Source: Cellulomonas chengniuliangii (GTDB taxonomy: Bacteria > Actinomycetota > Actinomycetes > Actinomycetales > Cellulomonadaceae). Taken from it: DNA of 64,000 nt. The position numbers and the translations under genes are program-made. Below, piece after piece: positions 49,101 to 58,915 of the stretch; the stretch's first letter is position 1, and each line of letters opens with the position of its first letter. The stretch is taken from assembly GCF_024508335.1 (NCBI RefSeq), contig NZ_CP101988.1, forward strand, positions 1,116,001-1,180,000, written 5' to 3'. Under the pieces are notes generated by a model. That model did no database searches, was not told where the DNA came from, and saw nothing but the letters and a program-made list of their open reading frames with translations.

Positions 49101-50618
49101 GTGACTTCTGCAGCCTCCGACGCCCCCACCGGCTCCGCGATCCGTGTCCGCTTCTGCCCCTCGCCCACGGGCACCCCGCACGTCGGGCTGATCCGCACGG
49201 CCCTGTTCAACTGGGCCTACGCGCGGCACACGGGCGGCACGTTCGTCTTCCGCATCGAGGACACCGACGCGGCGCGCGACTCGGAGGAGAGCTACCTCCA
49301 GGTGCTCGACGCGCTGCGCTGGCTCGGGCTGGACTGGGACGAGGGCGTCGAGGTGGGCGGCCCGCACGAGCCCTACCGTCAGTCGCAGCGCATGGATATC
49401 TACCGTGACGTGGCGCGCCGCCTGGTCGAGGCGGGCTTCGCGTACGAGTCGTTCTCGACCCCCGAGGAGATCGAGGCCCGCCACCGCGCCGCCGGGCGCG
49501 ACCCGAAGCTCGGCTACGACGGCTTCGACCGCGACCTCACCGACGAGCAGAAGGCCGCCTACCGCGCCGAGGGCCGCGAGCCCGTGCTGCGGCTGCGGAT
49601 GCCCGACGAGGACATCACCTTCACCGACCTGGTCCGCGGCGACATCACGTTCAAGGCGGGCTCGGTGCCCGACTACGTGATCGTGCGCGGCAACGGCCAG
49701 CCGTTGTACACGCTGGTCAACCCCGTGGACGACGCGCTGATGGGCATCACGCACGTGCTGCGCGGCGAGGACCTGCTGTCCTCGACCCCGCGGCAGGTCG
49801 CGCTCTACCGGGCGCTGCTGGCCATCGAGGTCGCCACCGTGATGCCGGCCTTCGGCCACCTGCCCTACGTCATGGGCGAGGGCAACAAGAAGCTCTCCAA
49901 GCGCGACCCGGAGTCGAACCTCTTCCTGCACCGCGAGCGCGGCTTCACCCCGGAGGGCCTGCTCAACTACCTGTCGCTGCTGGGCTGGTCGATCTCGCCC
50001 GACAACGACATCTTCTCGGTGGACGAGCTCGTGGCCGCGTTCGACATCACGGACGTGAACCCGAACCCCGCGCGCTTCGACCTGAAGAAGGCCGAGGCGA
50101 TCAACGCCGCGCACCTGCGGCTGCTGGCGCCGGACGACTTCCGCAACCGGCTGGTCCCGTACCTGCACGCCGCGGGCCTGGTGCCGGCGTCGTCCTACGC
50201 GGATCTGGCGCCCGAGCACCGCGCGCTGCTCGACGTGGCGGCGCCCCTGGTCCAGGAGCGCATGACGCTGCTCGGCGAGGCGCCCGGCATGCTCGGCTTC
50301 TTCTTCGTGGCCGACGACGCGGTGGTGGTCGAGGATGACGCCCGGGCCGGGCTGCGCGAGGAGGCCCCGGCCGTGCTCGACGCCGCGACGACGGCGCTCG
50401 AGGCGATCCCGGCCGACGCGTTCACCACGGAGGCGACCCAGGCGGCGCTGCAGGCCGCGCTGGTCGACGGGCTGGGCATCAAGCCCCGGTTCGCGTACAC
50501 GCCGCTGCGCACCGCGCTCTCGGGCCGCCGGGTGTCCCCGCCGCTGTTCGAGTCGATGGAGATCCTCGGCAAGGAGTCCACGCTGGCCCGTATCGCCGCG
50601 CTCCGCTCGAGCCTGTGA
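49101..50618 (+). CDS. gltX: glutamyl-tRNA synthetase GltX
   Basis: Charges tRNA(Glu) and, with GatCAB in this genome, most likely also tRNA(Gln). The 505-residue class I enzyme has the HIGH-type motif HVGL (residues 27-30) and the KMSKS-type motif KLSKRD. Also present are [17 protein letters not shown] and [16 protein letters not shown] 49101 is chosen because TAGGCT (49088-49093) ends 7 nt upstream, giving a leaderless message. tRNA-Gln and tRNA-Glu genes follow 2 kb downstream. Confidence 0.96.
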   Translation: MTSAASDAPTGSAIRVRFCPSPTGTPHVGLIRTALFNWAYARHTGGTFVFRIEDTDAARDSEESYLQVLDALRWLGLDWDEGVEVGGPHEPYRQSQRMDIYRDVARRLVEAGFAYESFSTPEEIEARHRAAGRDPKLGYDGFDRDLTDEQKAAYRAEGREPVLRLRMPDEDITFTDLVRGDITFKAGSVPDYVIVRGNGQPLYTLVNPVDDALMGITHVLRGEDLLSSTPRQVALYRALLAIEVATVMPAFGHLPYVMGEGNKKLSKRDPESNLFLHRERGFTPEGLLNYLSLLGWSISPDNDIFSVDELVAAFDITDVNPNPARFDLKKAEAINAAHLRLLAPDDFRNRLVPYLHAAGLVPASSYADLAPEHRALLDVAAPLVQERMTLLGEAPGMLGFFFVADDAVVVEDDARAGLREEAPAVLDAATTALEAIPADAFTTEATQAALQAALVDGLGIKPRFAYTPLRTALSGRRVSPPLFESMEILGKESTLARIAALRSSL

Positions 50619-50651
50619 GCGTGGGCGGGCGTCGATGACCGGAGGGTGTCG

Positions 50652-51737
50652 GTGACCGGCGGGCCGCCGCCCGTCGGCCCGCCCGGGCCGGGCCCTGCTC
50701 TGCCCGTGGCCCCGGGGGCGCCGGCCCAGGCGTGGGGCCCGCGGCCGTACCCGCAGGCCCTGCGCGGCCCCTGGCACCGCTGGTGGCGCCCGCTGCTGGG
50801 CGTCGCCGTGGTGCTGGGCGTCGGCCTGGTGGGGCTGATCGCGCTGACCCTCGTGCTGGCGGTGTCCGCCCTGCTGCAGATGGGCGGTGCGTCCGGCAGC
50901 CCGTCCATGCTCGACGACGCGTGGCTCGTGAGCCCGTGGGGGCTGCTCTCGACCAACCTCCTCCTGGCGGCGGGCATCCCCGTGGCAGGGCTGGCCGTGT
51001 GGGCCGGGCAGCGGTGGCGCCCGGGGTTCGTCTCCTCGGTGGCGGGCCGCGTGCGCTGGCCGCTGCTGCTGGCGTCCACGACCCGCGCCGCCCTCGTGCT
51101 GGTGCCCGCTCTGCTCATCGGGGTGGCGGTGGACGCGGCGGCGTCGGGCGCGCTCGGCGACCTGGCCTCCTTCGCCCCCGAGCCGCAGTGGCCCGCCCTG
51201 GCCCTGGTCGTGCTGCTCACCACCCCGCTGCAGGCGGCGGGGGAGGAGTACTTCTTCCGCGGCTGGCTCAGCCAGGCGATCGGGTCGTGGTGCGCCAGCC
51301 CCCGCGTCGCCGTCGTGCTGCCCGCCCTGGTCTCGGCGACGCTGTTCGCGCTGGCCCACGGCGCCCAGGACCCGTGGCTGTTCGCCGACCGGTTCGCCTT
51401 CGGGCTCGTGGCGAGCGTCCTGGTGTGGCGCACGGGCGGCCTGGAGGGGGCGATCGCGGTGCACGCCGTGAACAACGTGGTGGCCTTCGCCGTGGCGATC
51501 GCCTACGGGGACCTCGAGGCGTCCCTGGGGGTCACGTCCGCGTCGCCATGGGTGGTGCTGCTCGACGTCGCCGCGTTCGCCACGGCGGGGTGGGTGGTGG
51601 TCCGCCATGCCGACCGGGCGGGGGTCCAGCGGCAGGTCCTCGGCGGCTGGCCGGGCCGCGGCCTGCCGCCCGCTGCAACCCCTCGTCCGGGAGCCCCCGG
51701 GCCGGGACACGGAACGACCGGAGGTGAGGCGCGATGA
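50652..51737 (+). CDS. CPBP-family intramembrane metalloprotease
   Basis: A 361-residue membrane protein with a Pro/Gly-rich N-terminal tail and about eight helices. The CPBP/Abi motifs are EEYFFRGWLSQ (EExxxR) and the following FALAHG and HAVNNVVAF, which hold the metal ligands. Family members process prenylated proteins or serve in bacteriocin self-immunity; the role here is unknown. GTG 50652 has GGAGGG at 5 nt; GTG 50646 overlaps that site. The stop overlaps the next gene by 4 nt. Confidence 0.88.
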   Translation: MTGGPPPVGPPGPGPALPVAPGAPAQAWGPRPYPQALRGPWHRWWRPLLGVAVVLGVGLVGLIALTLVLAVSALLQMGGASGSPSMLDDAWLVSPWGLLSTNLLLAAGIPVAGLAVWAGQRWRPGFVSSVAGRVRWPLLLASTTRAALVLVPALLIGVAVDAAASGALGDLASFAPEPQWPALALVVLLTTPLQAAGEEYFFRGWLSQAIGSWCASPRVAVVLPALVSATLFALAHGAQDPWLFADRFAFGLVASVLVWRTGGLEGAIAVHAVNNVVAFAVAIAYGDLEASLGVTSASPWVVLLDVAAFATAGWVVVRHADRAGVQRQVLGGWPGRGLPPAATPRPGAPGPGHGTTGGEAR

Positions 51738-52471
51738 GCGTCGACGGAGTGCTGTTCGACATCGACGACACCCTCGTCGACACCCGGGGCGCCTTCACCA
51801 GCGCCCTGGCCCGCACGGCCCGGCACTACCTGCCCCACCTCGGGCCCGAGCGCCATCACGAGGTGGTGGCCGCCTGGCGCCGTGACGCCGGGGACCACTA
51901 CGCGGCCTACACCCGCGGAGAGGCCACCTACCGGGGCCAGCGCATGGCCCGGGCCAACGAGCTCCACGCGGCGTTCGGCGGGCCGGTGCTGGACGACACC
52001 GGGTACGACGCCTGGGACGCGCTCTTCGAGGAGGGGTTCTCGTCCTCGTGGCGGGCGCTCGACGACGCCGAGAAGGCCGTGCGCGCGCTGCTCGACGCGG
52101 GCGTCGCGGTGGGCGCGCTGTCCAACGCCGGCACCGCCTACCAGGCTGCGAAGCTCGCCAGGACCGGCTTCGGGGACACCGTCCCCATGCTGGTCGGCAT
52201 CGACACCCTCGGCTTCGGCAAGCCGCGCCCCGAGGTCTTCCTCGAGGCGTGCCGGCGGCTGGGCTCGGAGGCGTCGCGCACCGCGTACGTGGGAGACGAG
52301 CTCGAGGTGGACGCTGTCGCAGCCGTCCGCGCGGGGCTGCTGGGCGTGTGGGTGGACCGGCCAGGGTCACGCCGACGCCCCCTCGCCGACGAGGCCGTGG
52401 ACGCGGCGACCGCGGCCGGCGTCGTCGTGATCGGATCCTTGGCCGAGCTGCCCTCCGTGCTCGGGCTGTAG
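51734..52471 (+). CDS. HAD-superfamily hydrolase
   Basis: A 245-residue haloacid-dehalogenase-like phosphatase. Motif I is FDIDDTLVDTRG with nucleophile Asp9 and Asp11. Motif II is in GALSNAG, and motif III/IV in GKPRPEVFLEACRRLG with YVGDELEVDAVAA. The C1 cap domain lies between motifs I and II. The substrate is not predictable. ATG 51734 overlaps the CPBP stop, so the two genes are probably co-translated. The 189 nt after it, up to the tRNA, show no gene or clear terminator. Confidence 0.88.
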   Translation: MSVDGVLFDIDDTLVDTRGAFTSALARTARHYLPHLGPERHHEVVAAWRRDAGDHYAAYTRGEATYRGQRMARANELHAAFGGPVLDDTGYDAWDALFEEGFSSSWRALDDAEKAVRALLDAGVAVGALSNAGTAYQAAKLARTGFGDTVPMLVGIDTLGFGKPRPEVFLEACRRLGSEASRTAYVGDELEVDAVAAVRAGLLGVWVDRPGSRRRPLADEAVDAATAAGVVVIGSLAELPSVLGL

Positions 52472-52660
52472 CACCGCCCCGCCGTCGGCCCTGGGAGAGG
52501 GGTGCGAAAGGCTCGTGTGAGGCTCGCCTCGACGTCGTGGTTTGGAGCGGCCCGATCGGTCGGGTAGTGTTTCCCGGCGGTAGGGCAACCACGGGAAACC
52601 CGCACAGGACCGGTCTCAGGGCAGGTCAGGAGCGGATGGCAGCGTGGGAGTCATACCCCA

Positions 52661-52732
52661 TGGGGTATGGTGTAATTGGCAGCACGACTGATTCTGGTTC
52701 AGTTAGTCTAGGTTCGAGTCCTGGTACCCCAG
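52661..52732 (+). tRNA. tRNA-Gln (anticodon CTG)
   Basis: A complete cloverleaf of 72 nt. Acceptor TGGGGTA pairs with TACCCCA, the D arm is GTGT/GCAC, the anticodon stem ACTGA/TCAGT holds loop TTCTGGT, and the T arm is CTAGG-TTCGAGT-CCTGG. The discriminator is G, and CCA is not encoded. In this genome it is probably charged with Glu by GltX and then amidated by GatCAB. Confidence 0.93.
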
Positions 52733-52822
52733 CGGTTGGCAAGGCTCCCGGAGAACATCCGGTAGACTCGTCACCCGGCAGCCACCGAGGCAACTCGGAG
52801 GATGCAGGCTCAAGTGTCACAG

Positions 52823-52895
52823 GCCCCCGTTGTGTAGCGGCCTAGCACGCCGCCCTCTCACGGCGGTAGCGCCGGTTCGAATCCGGTCGGGGGTA
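52823..52895 (+). tRNA. tRNA-Glu (anticodon CTC)
   Basis: A 73-nt cloverleaf. Acceptor GCCCCCG pairs with CGGGGGT (one G-U pair), the anticodon stem CCGCC/GGCGG holds loop CTCTCAC, and the T loop is TTCGAAT. CCA is not encoded. The 90 nt between the two tRNAs contain a possible -10 TAGACT, so it may have its own promoter. Confidence 0.93.
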
Positions 52896-52902
52896 CGTCG
52901 AG

Positions 52903-52932
52903 AGGCCCGGTCACCGTCAGGTGGCCGGGCCT
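52903..52932 (+). terminator. terminator after tRNA-Glu
   Basis: AGGCCCGGTCACC-gtca-GGTGGCCGGGCCT, a 13-bp stem with one G-U pair, then ttctcgtt. It begins 7 nt after the tRNA and ends the tRNA transcript. Confidence 0.8.
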
Positions 52933-53062
52933 TTCTCGTTGCCGGGAACTCGGTGCGACGCCGACGCCGACACGCTCGTCTGTCGTCGACACAGGCGGCG
53001 ATGCCCGCGTGTCCTGCGTCACAGGACCGACGATCGGCCACCGAGTGCGACTGTGGCGTCCG

Positions 53063-53461
53063 TCACCTCCGGCCAGGGTCGCGCTGGTGCTGCTCGCGCT
53101 GGCCCTTGCGGGTGCGGAGCTGGGCGGCCAGCTCGTCGCGCGCGTGGTGCAGGGCCCGTCGCGGGTCCGCGTCCTCGGCGTTCGCCACCAGCTCGGGCTC
53201 GCCCGCCACGCTGAGCACCAGCGTGACGGTCTGGACCCGGTGCGTCTCGTCCTTGCGGTCCAGGGCCAGGTCCACCTGCTCGGCGGTGTAGCCCTCGAGG
53301 AACGGCTCGAGGCGGTGCAGATCGGCGACGATCTCGGCGCGGTCGGCATCGCTGAAGCCCTTGACCAGTCGCAGCGCGCTGTCCACGGTGGCCCGCGCGT
53401 GTGGGTCGGGCGCCCGCGGCTCGGGTTCGGGGGACTGGGGGCGCTCAGGGCGTTCGGTCAC
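53063..53461 (-). CDS. HPF/RaiA-like small protein
   Basis: A 132-residue protein whose core (about residues 20-115) resembles ribosome hibernation factors: an N-terminal helix, the strand pattern VDLALDRKDETHRVQTVTLVLSV, then ANAEDADPRRALHHARDELAAQLRTRK, the final helix of that fold. There is no long C-terminal domain, so it is of the short type. Start GTG 53461 has GGAGGTG upstream at good spacing. It is not near secA, where long HPF genes often lie. The family call is probable, not certain. Confidence 0.55.
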   Translation of the reverse strand: MTERPERPQSPEPEPRAPDPHARATVDSALRLVKGFSDADRAEIVADLHRLEPFLEGYTAEQVDLALDRKDETHRVQTVTLVLSVAGEPELVANAEDADPRRALHHARDELAAQLRTRKGQREQHQRDPGRR

Positions 53462-53611
53462 GGTTCCCACCTCCGGCTGGGTGCTGTTCCCGCCATCGTC
53501 CGCGCGTCCCGTCCGTGCCGCACGACGGGGAAGCACGACGGGACCAGTGGCCGGCCTCAGCCGTCCTCTGGTCCCGTCGGTGGATCGTGGCGCGTCGCGC
53601 GCCCTCGCGCG

Positions 53612-54331
53612 CTACTCGCCGGTGCGGCGCAGCACCTCGGTGAGCCGGTTGGCCGCGGAGACCACGGCCCCCGCGTGCAGCCGCCCGGGCTGGCGCGAGA
53701 GGCGCTCCAGCGGGCCGGAAATGGACACCGCGGCGACGATGCGGCCTGAGGGCCCCCGCACCGGGGCCGAGACGGACGCGACGCCGACCTCGCGCTCCGA
53801 CACCGACTGCGCCCAGCCGCGGCGGCGGACGCCCGAGAGGATCGTCGCCGTGAACTTCGCGCCCTGCAGGCCGCGGTGCAGCCGGTCGGGCTCCTCCCAC
53901 GCGAGCAGGATCTGCGCGGCGGAGCCGGCCTGCATCGTCAGGGTGGCGCCCACGGGGATGGAGTCGCGCAGGCCTATCGGGCGTTCCGCTGCGGCCACGC
54001 AGATACGCTGGTCCCCTTGGCGGCGATAGAGCTGCGCGCTCTCACCGGTGTGGTCGCGCAACGCCGTGAGGACGGGATTGGCGGCCGCGAGCAGCCGGTC
54101 CTCCCCGGCGGCGGTGGAGAGCTCCGACAGGCGCGGGCCGAGCACGAACCGGCCCTGCATGTCGCGGGCGACGAGCCGGTGGTGTTCGAGCGCGACAGCC
54201 AGGCGATGGGCGGTCGGGCGTGCGAGGTGAGTGGCAGTGACGAGCTGGGCGAGGGTCGCCGGTCCCGCCTCGAGGGCGCTGAGGACGGACGCTGCCTTGT
54301 CCAGGACGCCGACTCCGCTAGAGTTGTCCAT
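53612..54331 (-). CDS. IclR-family regulator divergent from leuCD (NdgR/LtbR-like)
   Basis: A 239-residue IclR regulator. The N-terminal winged HTH covers about residues 8-62 (VLDKAASVLSALEAGPATLAQL, in part, and LARPTAHRLAVALEHHRLVA). The effector domain follows (SIPVGATLTMQAGSAAQILLAW ... VSISGPLERLSRQPGRL). In Corynebacterium and Streptomyces, LtbR/NdgR in this exact divergent position control leuCD and other amino-acid genes. ATG 54331 follows CAATAT at 6 nt on the minus strand (leaderless). Confidence 0.88.
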   Translation of the reverse strand: MDNSSGVGVLDKAASVLSALEAGPATLAQLVTATHLARPTAHRLAVALEHHRLVARDMQGRFVLGPRLSELSTAAGEDRLLAAANPVLTALRDHTGESAQLYRRQGDQRICVAAAERPIGLRDSIPVGATLTMQAGSAAQILLAWEEPDRLHRGLQGAKFTATILSGVRRRGWAQSVSEREVGVASVSAPVRGPSGRIVAAVSISGPLERLSRQPGRLHAGAVVSAANRLTEVLRRTGE

Positions 54332-54345
54332 AGGTCGATATTGCC

Positions 54346-54369
54346 GTCTCGCACACTGAGATGCAAGTG
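54346..54369. promoter_or_regulatory. candidate operator between the IclR gene and leuC
   Basis: Two overlapping imperfect dyads are visible in the 94-nt divergent region: GTCTC-gcacact-GAGAT (54346-54362) and CACT-gagatgca-AGTG (54354-54369). They lie just upstream of the IclR -10. The exact IclR site cannot be fixed without comparison. Confidence 0.4.
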
Positions 54370-54425
54370 AGTCGAGTAGATACCACCCCGTAACCACCCA
54401 TCGGGGTACACCGAGAGGACACGAC

Positions 54426-55880
54426 ATGGCCGGCACGCTGGCAGAGAAGGTTTGGGACGCGCACATCGTGCGCCGCGGCGCCGACGGCGCGCCCGACCTC
54501 CTCTACATCGACCTGCACCTCGTGCACGAGGTCACGAGCCCGCAGGCGTTCGAAGGACTCCGGCTCGCGGGGCGCCCCGTCCGGCGGCCCGACCTGACGC
54601 TCGCGACCGAGGACCACAACACCCCCACGCTCGACATCGACCGCCCCATCGCGGACGTCACGAGCCGGACGCAGATCCAGACGCTGCGCAACAACGCCGC
54701 CGAGTTCGGCGTGCGGCTGCACTCCCTGGGCGACGCGGACCAGGGCATCGTGCACCAGGTCGGACCGCAGCTCGGGCTGACCATGCCCGGGCTCACGGTC
54801 GTGTGCGGCGACTCGCACACCTCGACGCACGGCGCGTTCGGCGCCCTCGCGTTCGGGATCGGCACCAGCGAGGTCGAGCACGTGCTCGCCACCCAGACGC
54901 TGCCGCTGGCCCCGTTCAAGACGATGGCCATCACCGTCGACGGCGAGCTGCCCGCGGGCGCCACGTCGAAGGACATCATCCTGGCGATCATCGCGAAGAT
55001 CGGCACCGGTGGCGGGCAGGGCTACGTGCTCGAGTACCGCGGCGAGGCGATCCGGGCGCTGTCGATGGAAGCCCGCATGACGATCTGCAACATGTCCATC
55101 GAGGCCGGCGCCCGCGCGGGCATGATCGCCCCCGACGAGACGACCTTCGAGTACCTCAAGGGCCGCCCGCACGCCCCCGAGGGCGCCGACTGGGACGAGG
55201 CCGTCGAGTACTGGAAGACGCTGCGCTCGGACGACGACGCGCAGTTCGACGCCGAGGTGGTGCTCCGCGCCGCCGACCTGGAGCCCTTCGTGACCTGGGG
55301 CACCAACCCGGGCCAAGGGCTGCCGCTGTCGGCGAGCGTCCCCGTCCCGGCCGAGATCGCCGACGCGGACGAGCGCCAGACCGCCGAGCGGGCCATCGAG
55401 TACATGGGCCTGACGCCCGGCATGCCGCTGCGCGACATCGCCGTGGACACCGTCTTCATCGGCTCGTGCACCAACGGCCGGATCGAGGACCTCCGCTCGG
55501 TGGCCAAGCTGGTCAGGGGCCGCAAGAAGGCCGACTCGGTGCGCGTCCTGGTCGTGCCCGCGTCGGCGCGGGTCCGCCTGCAGGCCGAGGCCGAGGGCCT
55601 CGACCAGATCTTCCTCGACTTCGGCGCGGAGTGGCGGAACGCGGGCTGCTCGATGTGCCTGGGCATGAACCCCGACCAGCTGGCGCCGGGGGAGCGCTCG
55701 GCGTCCACGTCGAACCGCAACTTCGAGGGACGCCAGGGCAAGGGCGGGCGCACGCACCTCGTCTCGCCGCTCGTCGCCGCCGCGACGGCCATCCGGGGCA
55801 CGCTCTCGTCGGTCTCCGACCTGGGCCCCGACGTCGTCGCCCCCGACGGCAGCCCGCTCGACGACCTGCAGCTCGTCTGA
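54426..55880 (+). CDS. leuC: isopropylmalate isomerase large subunit LeuC
   Basis: Fe-S subunit that isomerises 2- to 3-isopropylmalate and, with CimA present, citramalate to methylmalate. The 484-residue protein has aconitase-type motifs: [20 protein letters not shown], and the cluster ligands in [14 protein letters not shown] and [11 protein letters not shown]. Also [20 protein letters not shown] 54426 has gagaggac upstream. Followed by leuD after 32 nt; divergent from the IclR regulator. Confidence 0.97.
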   Translation: MAGTLAEKVWDAHIVRRGADGAPDLLYIDLHLVHEVTSPQAFEGLRLAGRPVRRPDLTLATEDHNTPTLDIDRPIADVTSRTQIQTLRNNAAEFGVRLHSLGDADQGIVHQVGPQLGLTMPGLTVVCGDSHTSTHGAFGALAFGIGTSEVEHVLATQTLPLAPFKTMAITVDGELPAGATSKDIILAIIAKIGTGGGQGYVLEYRGEAIRALSMEARMTICNMSIEAGARAGMIAPDETTFEYLKGRPHAPEGADWDEAVEYWKTLRSDDDAQFDAEVVLRAADLEPFVTWGTNPGQGLPLSASVPVPAEIADADERQTAERAIEYMGLTPGMPLRDIAVDTVFIGSCTNGRIEDLRSVAKLVRGRKKADSVRVLVVPASARVRLQAEAEGLDQIFLDFGAEWRNAGCSMCLGMNPDQLAPGERSASTSNRNFEGRQGKGGRTHLVSPLVAAATAIRGTLSSVSDLGPDVVAPDGSPLDDLQLV

Positions 55881-55912
55881 CCCCGACGGACCACGAGAAC
55901 GAGAGACCCATC

Positions 55913-56584
55913 ATGGAGAAGTTCACCCAGCACACCGGCGTCGGGGTGCCGCTGCGTCGCAGCAACGTCGACACCGACCAGATCATCCCCGCCGTGTACC
56001 TCAAGCGGGTCACCCGCACCGGGTTCGAGGACGCCCTGTTCGCGGCCTGGCGCGGCGACCCGTCGTTCGTCCTCAACCAGGACGCGTACCGCTCGGGCTC
56101 CGTCCTGGTCGCGGGCCCCGACTTCGGCACCGGCTCCTCGCGCGAGCACGCCGTGTGGGCGCTCAAGGACTACGGCTTCAAGGTCGTCGTGTCCGCCCGC
56201 TTCGCGGACATCTTCCGCGGCAACTCCGGCAAGCAAGGGCTGCTCGCCGCCCAGGCCTCGCAGGAGGACATCGAGCTCATCTGGAAGATCCTCGAGACCC
56301 GCCCGGGCACCGAGGTGACCGTCGACCTGGAGAGCCGCACCATCACGTGCGACGACGTGGTCGTCCCCTTCCAGGTCGACGACTACACGCGCTGGCGCCT
56401 GCTCGAGGGCCTCGACGACATCGGCCTGACCCTCCAGCACGAGGCCGACATCACCGAGTTCGAGAAGTCGCGCGCCGGGTGGCGCCCGAAGACGCTGCCG
56501 GCCAAGCACCTGCCGCCCGTCGAGATCAAGGCGGCCCGTCCCGTCGGCGTCCCGGTCGACCTCGGGGCCACGCGCACGTCCTGA
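55913..56584 (+). CDS. leuD: isopropylmalate isomerase small subunit LeuD
   Basis: Swivelling-domain subunit that completes the LeuCD active site. The 223-residue protein has [41 protein letters not shown] and [18 protein letters not shown], and a long C-terminal extension beyond the E. coli size (201). ATG 55913 has cgagagac upstream. A 10-bp GC hairpin follows 20 nt after the stop. Confidence 0.96.
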   Translation: MEKFTQHTGVGVPLRRSNVDTDQIIPAVYLKRVTRTGFEDALFAAWRGDPSFVLNQDAYRSGSVLVAGPDFGTGSSREHAVWALKDYGFKVVVSARFADIFRGNSGKQGLLAAQASQEDIELIWKILETRPGTEVTVDLESRTITCDDVVVPFQVDDYTRWRLLEGLDDIGLTLQHEADITEFEKSRAGWRPKTLPAKHLPPVEIKAARPVGVPVDLGATRTS

Positions 56585-56604
56585 CCTGCCCTGCTCGCGC
56601 CACG

Positions 56605-56629
56605 GGCGGCCCCCACGCCGGGGGCCGCC
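56605..56629 (+). terminator. terminator hairpin after leuD
   Basis: GGCGGCCCCC-acgcc-GGGGGCCGCC, a perfect 10-bp stem without U-run, separating leuCD from murA. Confidence 0.65.
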
Positions 56630-56781
56630 TGTCGTGCGTCCGGGGGACGGGAGCCCGAGCGCCGATCGCCGGGCCCACATCGAGCTCCGGCGCGCGTGAC
56701 GATGTGAAGGTTCGGCGCTAGGGGACGGCTCGGCGGGCCGCCCGTTACGTCCAGACCATGTTGATGGTTCACCATGGGGGC

Positions 56782-58092
56782 ATGAGCGACCTGCTGTACG
56801 TCAACGGCGGCACCCCGCTGTCGGGTGAGATCACCGTCCGAGGGGCCAAGAACTTCGTCTCGAAGGCCATGGTGGCCGCCCTGCTGGGCGAGACCCCGAG
56901 CACCCTGCGCAACGTCCCCCAGATCCGCGACGTGGGCGTCGTCACCGGTCTGCTCCAGCTGCACGGCGTCGAGGTCCAGGCGCAGGACGGCACCCTCGTG
57001 CTCGACCCGTCGAACGTCGAGTCGGCGCACGTGGCCGACATCGACGCCCACGCGGGCTCCAGCCGCATCCCGATCCTGTTCTGCGGGCCGCTGCTGCACC
57101 GGCTCGGCGAGGCGTTCATCCCCGACCTGGGCGGCTGCCGGATCGGCGACCGGCCGATCAACTTCCACCTCGACATCCTGCGGCAGTTCGGCGCCGTCGT
57201 GGAGAAGCGCGAGGGTGGCATCCACATCGAGGCGCCGCGCCGGCTGCAGGGCACCAAGATCGCGCTGCCGTACCCGAGCGTGGGCGCCACCGAGCAGCTG
57301 CTGCTGACGGCGGTGCGCGCCGAGGGCATCACCGAGCTCGCGAACGCCGCGATCGAGCCCGAGATCATGGACCTGATCAACGTGCTGCAGAAGATGGGCG
57401 CGATCATCTCAGTCGACACCGACCGCGTGATCCGCATCGAGGGCGTCGACCGCCTCGTGGGCTTCCAGCACACCGCGCTGTCGGACCGGATCGAGGCCGC
57501 GTCGTGGGCGTCGGCCGCGCTGGCCACGGGCGGCGACATCTACGTGCGCGGCGCCACCCAGCCGGAGATGACGGCATTCCTCAACACGTTCCGCAAGGTG
57601 GGCGGGGAGTTCGCCGTGGACGACGAGGGCATCCGGTTCTTCCACCCCGGCGGGGACCTGCGCTCCATCGTGCTGGAGACCGACGTGCACCCGGGCTTCA
57701 TGACGGACTGGCAGCAGCCCCTCGTCGTGGCGCTGACGCAGGCCAAGGGCCTGTCCATCGTGCACGAGACGGTCTACGAGAACCGCTTCGGCTTCACCGA
57801 CGCGCTGCGCGGCATGGGCGCGACGATCCAGGTGTACAAGGAGTGCCTCGGCGGGCGGCCGTGCCGCTTCGGGCAGCGGAACTTCTACCACTCGGCCGTC
57901 ATCTCGGGCCCGACGCCGCTCGCCGCCGCGGACATCGTGGTGCCGGACCTGCGCGGCGGCTTCTCGCACCTGATCGCCGCGCTCGCCGCCAAGGGCACGT
58001 CCTCGGTGCGGGGGATCAGCCTGATCGACCGCGGCTACGAGCACTTCATGGACAAGCTCGGCGCCCTGGGCGCCGAGTTCAGCCGGGACTGA
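56782..58092 (+). CDS. murA: UDP-GlcNAc 1-carboxyvinyltransferase MurA
   Basis: First committed enzyme of peptidoglycan synthesis; it transfers enolpyruvate from PEP to UDP-GlcNAc. The 436-residue protein has the catalytic loop DLGGCRIGDRP with Cys119, the residue fosfomycin alkylates, and the N-terminal GEITVRGAKNFVSKAMVAA with Lys23. Also TALSDRIEAASWASAAL and DLRGGFSHLIAALAAKG. ATG 56782 fits the family N-terminus (MSDLLYVNGG) and follows CACCAT at 6 nt. Two in-frame ATGs upstream (56758, 56764) are possible. Confidence 0.95.
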   Translation: MSDLLYVNGGTPLSGEITVRGAKNFVSKAMVAALLGETPSTLRNVPQIRDVGVVTGLLQLHGVEVQAQDGTLVLDPSNVESAHVADIDAHAGSSRIPILFCGPLLHRLGEAFIPDLGGCRIGDRPINFHLDILRQFGAVVEKREGGIHIEAPRRLQGTKIALPYPSVGATEQLLLTAVRAEGITELANAAIEPEIMDLINVLQKMGAIISVDTDRVIRIEGVDRLVGFQHTALSDRIEAASWASAALATGGDIYVRGATQPEMTAFLNTFRKVGGEFAVDDEGIRFFHPGGDLRSIVLETDVHPGFMTDWQQPLVVALTQAKGLSIVHETVYENRFGFTDALRGMGATIQVYKECLGGRPCRFGQRNFYHSAVISGPTPLAAADIVVPDLRGGFSHLIAALAAKGTSSVRGISLIDRGYEHFMDKLGALGAEFSRD

Positions 58093-58099
58093 GCCCAGC

Positions 58100-58690
58100 G
58101 TGACCGCCGCCGCGCGCGACCCGGACCACCCTGTGGAGGACTCTGGCCCGTCGCCGCGGCCGTCCGGCGTGGGCCGCCGCGGCAGCGTGCTCGTGCGCCC
58201 CGCGGCGGCTGCCGACGCGTCCGCGCTGGGCGAGGTGCACGTCGGGGCCTGGCGAGCGGCCTACCGCGGCATGCTGCCGGACGAGTTGCTCGACGGCATG
58301 GACGCGGACGTCGCCGGCGCCCGATGGCGGTCGTTGCTCGAGGACGGCCTGCGGCCCCACACCCTCGTCGGGCAGCTGGACGGGCGCGTCGTGGGCTTCG
58401 CGAACCTCGGGCCGGCTTTCGAGAGCGTCCCCGACGGCGAGCTGTACGCGATCAACGTGCTGCCTGAGGCCTGGGGGACCGGCGTGGGGCCGGCACTGCT
58501 CGCGGCGGCCGAGGACGAGCTGGTGCTGCTCGGCCACCGGGTGGCCGTGCTGTGGGTGATCCCGGAGAACGCCCGCGCCCGGCGGTTCTACGCCCGCTCC
58601 GGCTGGCACAGCACGGACCTGCGCAGCACGCGCGAGGTGGGCGGCGCCCAGGTGGGCCTGGTGCAGCACCTCAAGGTCCTCATTCCCTGA
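58100..58690 (+). CDS. GNAT-family N-acetyltransferase
   Basis: A 196-residue acetyltransferase with a disordered N-terminal tail of about 30 residues. The GNAT core begins VLVRPAAAADASALGEVHVGAWRAAYRGMLP; the CoA motif is VLPEAWGTGVGPALLAAAED, and the end has VIPENARARRFYARSGW. In place of the usual RxxGxG/A it reads AWGTGVG, a known variant. The substrate is unknown. GTG 58100 lies 7 nt after murA, so it may be co-transcribed. Confidence 0.85.
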   Translation: MTAAARDPDHPVEDSGPSPRPSGVGRRGSVLVRPAAAADASALGEVHVGAWRAAYRGMLPDELLDGMDADVAGARWRSLLEDGLRPHTLVGQLDGRVVGFANLGPAFESVPDGELYAINVLPEAWGTGVGPALLAAAEDELVLLGHRVAVLWVIPENARARRFYARSGWHSTDLRSTREVGGAQVGLVQHLKVLIP

Positions 58691-58915
58691 GCGTGCGGGT
58701 TCCCCAGGGCCCGTCGGCGGGTCCTCGCAGGTGGCGCCCTGGGAGAGCCGGGCCGTGGGTTCGGGGGTAGCGTGCGAACGTGGCGTCCCCCCGGCCGCGT
58801 TCATGCGCTCCGGTGTGGGGGGAGGCCTCGTGCAGACGACCCGTGGCGGCCCCTCGCGTGGACGCGCCCGCCCCGCGGAGGCGCACGACCCGGGGTCGGC
58901 CGCACGGGAGCCACG